Shown here: piece after piece, positions 62,782-64,000 of the stretch | Position numbering within the stretch: position 1 is the first letter of the stretch | Layout: every line of letters starts with the position of its first letter | Source: Rhizobium sp. ZPR4 | GTDB lineage: Bacteria > Pseudomonadota > Alphaproteobacteria > Rhizobiales > Rhizobiaceae | NCBI RefSeq assembly: GCF_040215725.1 | Contig: NZ_CP157969.1 | Span: 1,178,001 to 1,242,000 of the forward strand | Reading direction: 5' to 3' | DNA length: 64,000 nt | Made by a program: the position numbers and the translations under genes | The notes under the pieces: generated by a model | Seen by the model: the letters and a program-made list of their open reading frames with translations, nothing else | Database searches by the model: none | Told to the model about the DNA's origin: nothing

Positions 62782-63874
62782 AGGCGTTTGCCGCCTTTTT
62801 CCTGGAGCCGCTGTCGCCGACCGCCTGGGCGACGTATGAGCCGAACACATCGGTGTTCACATTCCCGCCAAGGTCGCGAGTGCGCTTTGCCGGGTCTGCG
62901 AGGATCTCGTCCACGGCACGTTCGATCTCGGCGCCAGCCGCCTCGAAATTCGCAAGCTTGCGCTGCTCACCAAGCCAGCTGAGCATCATTGCAGCCGACA
63001 GGATCAGCGACGTTGGATTGGCGATATTCTTGCCTTGGATATCCGGAGCAGAGCCATGCTGAGCCTGAGCGCAGACCAGACCAAGCTCGGCGTTCGCATT
63101 GATCGAACCTGCCAGACCAAGGCTGCCCGAAAGCTCGGAAGCCAGATCGCTGAGAATATCCGCATAGAAGTTGGTCGTGACGATCACGTCGAAGCGAGAC
63201 GGATCGCGCACCAGATGTGCCGCCATTGCGTCGATGATAAAGTCGTTGAGCTTTACCTCCGGGAACTCTTCGGCAACCTTGCGTACCTGCTTCATGAAGA
63301 GGCCATCGGTCAGAATGAAGTTATTGGCCTTGTGGACGGCCGTGACGCGCTTGTCGCGCTTCATCGCCAGCACGAACGCCTGGCGGGCGATGCGTTCGCA
63401 GGCATGTGCCGTAATCTTGCGGACGGACAGAGCAACATCCTCCGTCGGCATGAACTCGCCCGTCCCGGCGACCATGTTGCGGTCCGGGTAGAAGCCCTCG
63501 GTGGCCTCGCGCATGATAACGAGGTCCATCTTCTTGGCGTCGTTCAGGAAAGCGCGTGACCGCGCCGGCCGCACGTTCGCGTAAAGATCGAGTTTCACGC
63601 GGTAACCGGCGGAAACGTTGACGCCGCCCTTGTCGCGAGCCGGATAGTCCATATGAGACTGCGGCCCCAGAATGATGCCGTCGGCCTTGCGGGCGCGGTC
63701 CAGAACTTCATCGCGGAGCGTCGTGCCATATTTCGCGAGACTGGTGAAACCCGTGTCTTCGAATTCGTACTCCAACCCGAGACCGAAGGCCTTATCCGTC
63801 GCCTTTAGCACTTCCAACGTTGCAGCAGTGATTTCCGGACCGATGCCGTCGCACTCCGTAACCGAAATTTTCAT
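62780..63874 (-). CDS. Isocitrate/isopropylmalate dehydrogenase-family enzyme
   Basis: A 364-aa beta-decarboxylating dehydrogenase-fold enzyme. Motifs are VTECDGIGPEITAATLEVLK at the N terminus, VIMREATEGFYPDRN and NFYADILSDLASELSGSLGL, with an Ala where LeuB/Icd usually have Gly. Family members oxidise 2-hydroxy acids such as isopropylmalate, tartrate or malate using NAD(P). Here it likely oxidises a tetronate-like acid to the oxo-acid for OtnK. I chose the ATG at 63874 (MKISVTECDGIG) over the start at 63904. It heads the transporter/OtnK/OtnC operon. Confidence 0.85.
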   Translation of the reverse strand: MKISVTECDGIGPEITAATLEVLKATDKAFGLGLEYEFEDTGFTSLAKYGTTLRDEVLDRARKADGIILGPQSHMDYPARDKGGVNVSAGYRVKLDLYANVRPARSRAFLNDAKKMDLVIMREATEGFYPDRNMVAGTGEFMPTEDVALSVRKITAHACERIARQAFVLAMKRDKRVTAVHKANNFILTDGLFMKQVRKVAEEFPEVKLNDFIIDAMAAHLVRDPSRFDVIVTTNFYADILSDLASELSGSLGLAGSINANAELGLVCAQAQHGSAPDIQGKNIANPTSLILSAAMMLSWLGEQRKLANFEAAGAEIERAVDEILADPAKRTRDLGGNVNTDVFGSYVAQAVGDSGSRKKAANA

Positions 63875-63926
63875 GTGATTGATCTCCCTAGAAGGCGAAA
63901 GCATTTCCGCCGCACATCACTATGTC

Positions 63927-63959
63927 GCAATATTGGCTTTTTAGATGCAAAAATGCAAA
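63927..63959. promoter_or_regulatory. Promoter-region repeats upstream of the acid-sugar operon
   Basis: GCAATATTGGCTT (63927-63939) shares a half-site with the dyad at 62766-62781. A direct repeat, ATGCAAA at 63945-63951 and 63953-63959, lies just beyond. Both are within 90 bases upstream of the dehydrogenase start and could be operator elements. Their regulator is not in the window. Confidence 0.3.
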
Positions 63960-64000
63960 TAGTAATCGCTGTGCGAACGAATTTTCTACGGTTGACGCGG

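Noticed and set aside
1..64000. tRNA genes, CRISPR arrays, insertion sequences and attachment sites
   Set aside because: Looked for T-loop text, regularly spaced repeats and transposase motifs on both strands and found none that could be supported.

Overview
The window looks like chromosome or large-replicon DNA of a rhizobial alphaproteobacterium (Rhizobiaceae, Rhizobium/Agrobacterium-like). It is GC-rich with dense, overlapping operons. It holds many ABC importers with LacI/DeoR/GntR/LysR/AraC-type regulators, a palindromic intergenic repeat of the rhizobial type, and plant-associated catabolic themes. No tRNA, rRNA, CRISPR array, intact insertion sequence or replication origin was seen. 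Assignment is from protein resemblance recalled from memory; no search was run.

Layout. (1) 1-10.1 kb: the start of an AraC regulator, then an operon with a GH4 alpha-galactosidase-type hydrolase, a DeoR regulator, a BadF-type sugar kinase, a complete sugar ABC importer, a SIS-domain (AgaS-like) protein and a PF08013 (GatZ/KbaZ) protein. Together they suggest uptake and breakdown of an alpha-galactoside, perhaps one containing galactosamine, via tagatose 6-phosphate to fructose 6-phosphate. (2) 10.2-18.5 kb: a complete biotin-independent malonate decarboxylase operon (mdcACDEGBH, minus strand), divergent from the malonate transporter madLM and a GntR regulator. (3) 18.6-25.9 kb: a two-component system divergent from an RND efflux pump, with tandem operator-like repeats between them, then an orphan response regulator with Glu in place of the phosphorylatable Asp. 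(4) 25.9-29.2 kb: a LysR regulator, a zinc alcohol dehydrogenase and an MFS exporter. (5) 29.4-37.4 kb: a GntR regulator, an AbgB-type M20 amidohydrolase, an M28-like protein and a polar amino-acid ABC importer with two binding proteins. An 18-bp perfect palindrome sits in the divergent promoter. (6) 37.8-48.5 kb: envelope and uncharacterised genes: an OmpA/BON protein, a membrane protein with a duplicated helix-hairpin-helix domain, a broken sigma54 activator, an LprI-like protein, a DUF4034/M48 pair and small orphan genes. (7) 48.5-52.9 kb: a five-gene unit, XRE regulator - BTAD/TPR regulator - 72-residue cysteine-free protein - YcaO - TfuA. This is the best candidate for an undescribed peptide- or protein-modification (thioamidation) system. 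(8) 53-63.9 kb: a minus-strand acid-sugar locus with an isopropylmalate-dehydrogenase-family enzyme, an Fbp-type ABC importer, an Asp/Glu racemase-family protein, a Tat-exported lactonase-like amidohydrolase, the OtnK/OtnC kinase and decarboxylase, an aldehyde dehydrogenase and a cupin.

The window is mostly catabolic: several importer-plus-enzyme modules each carry a local regulator. It also includes one efflux system, one envelope-stress-like block and one RiPP-like block.
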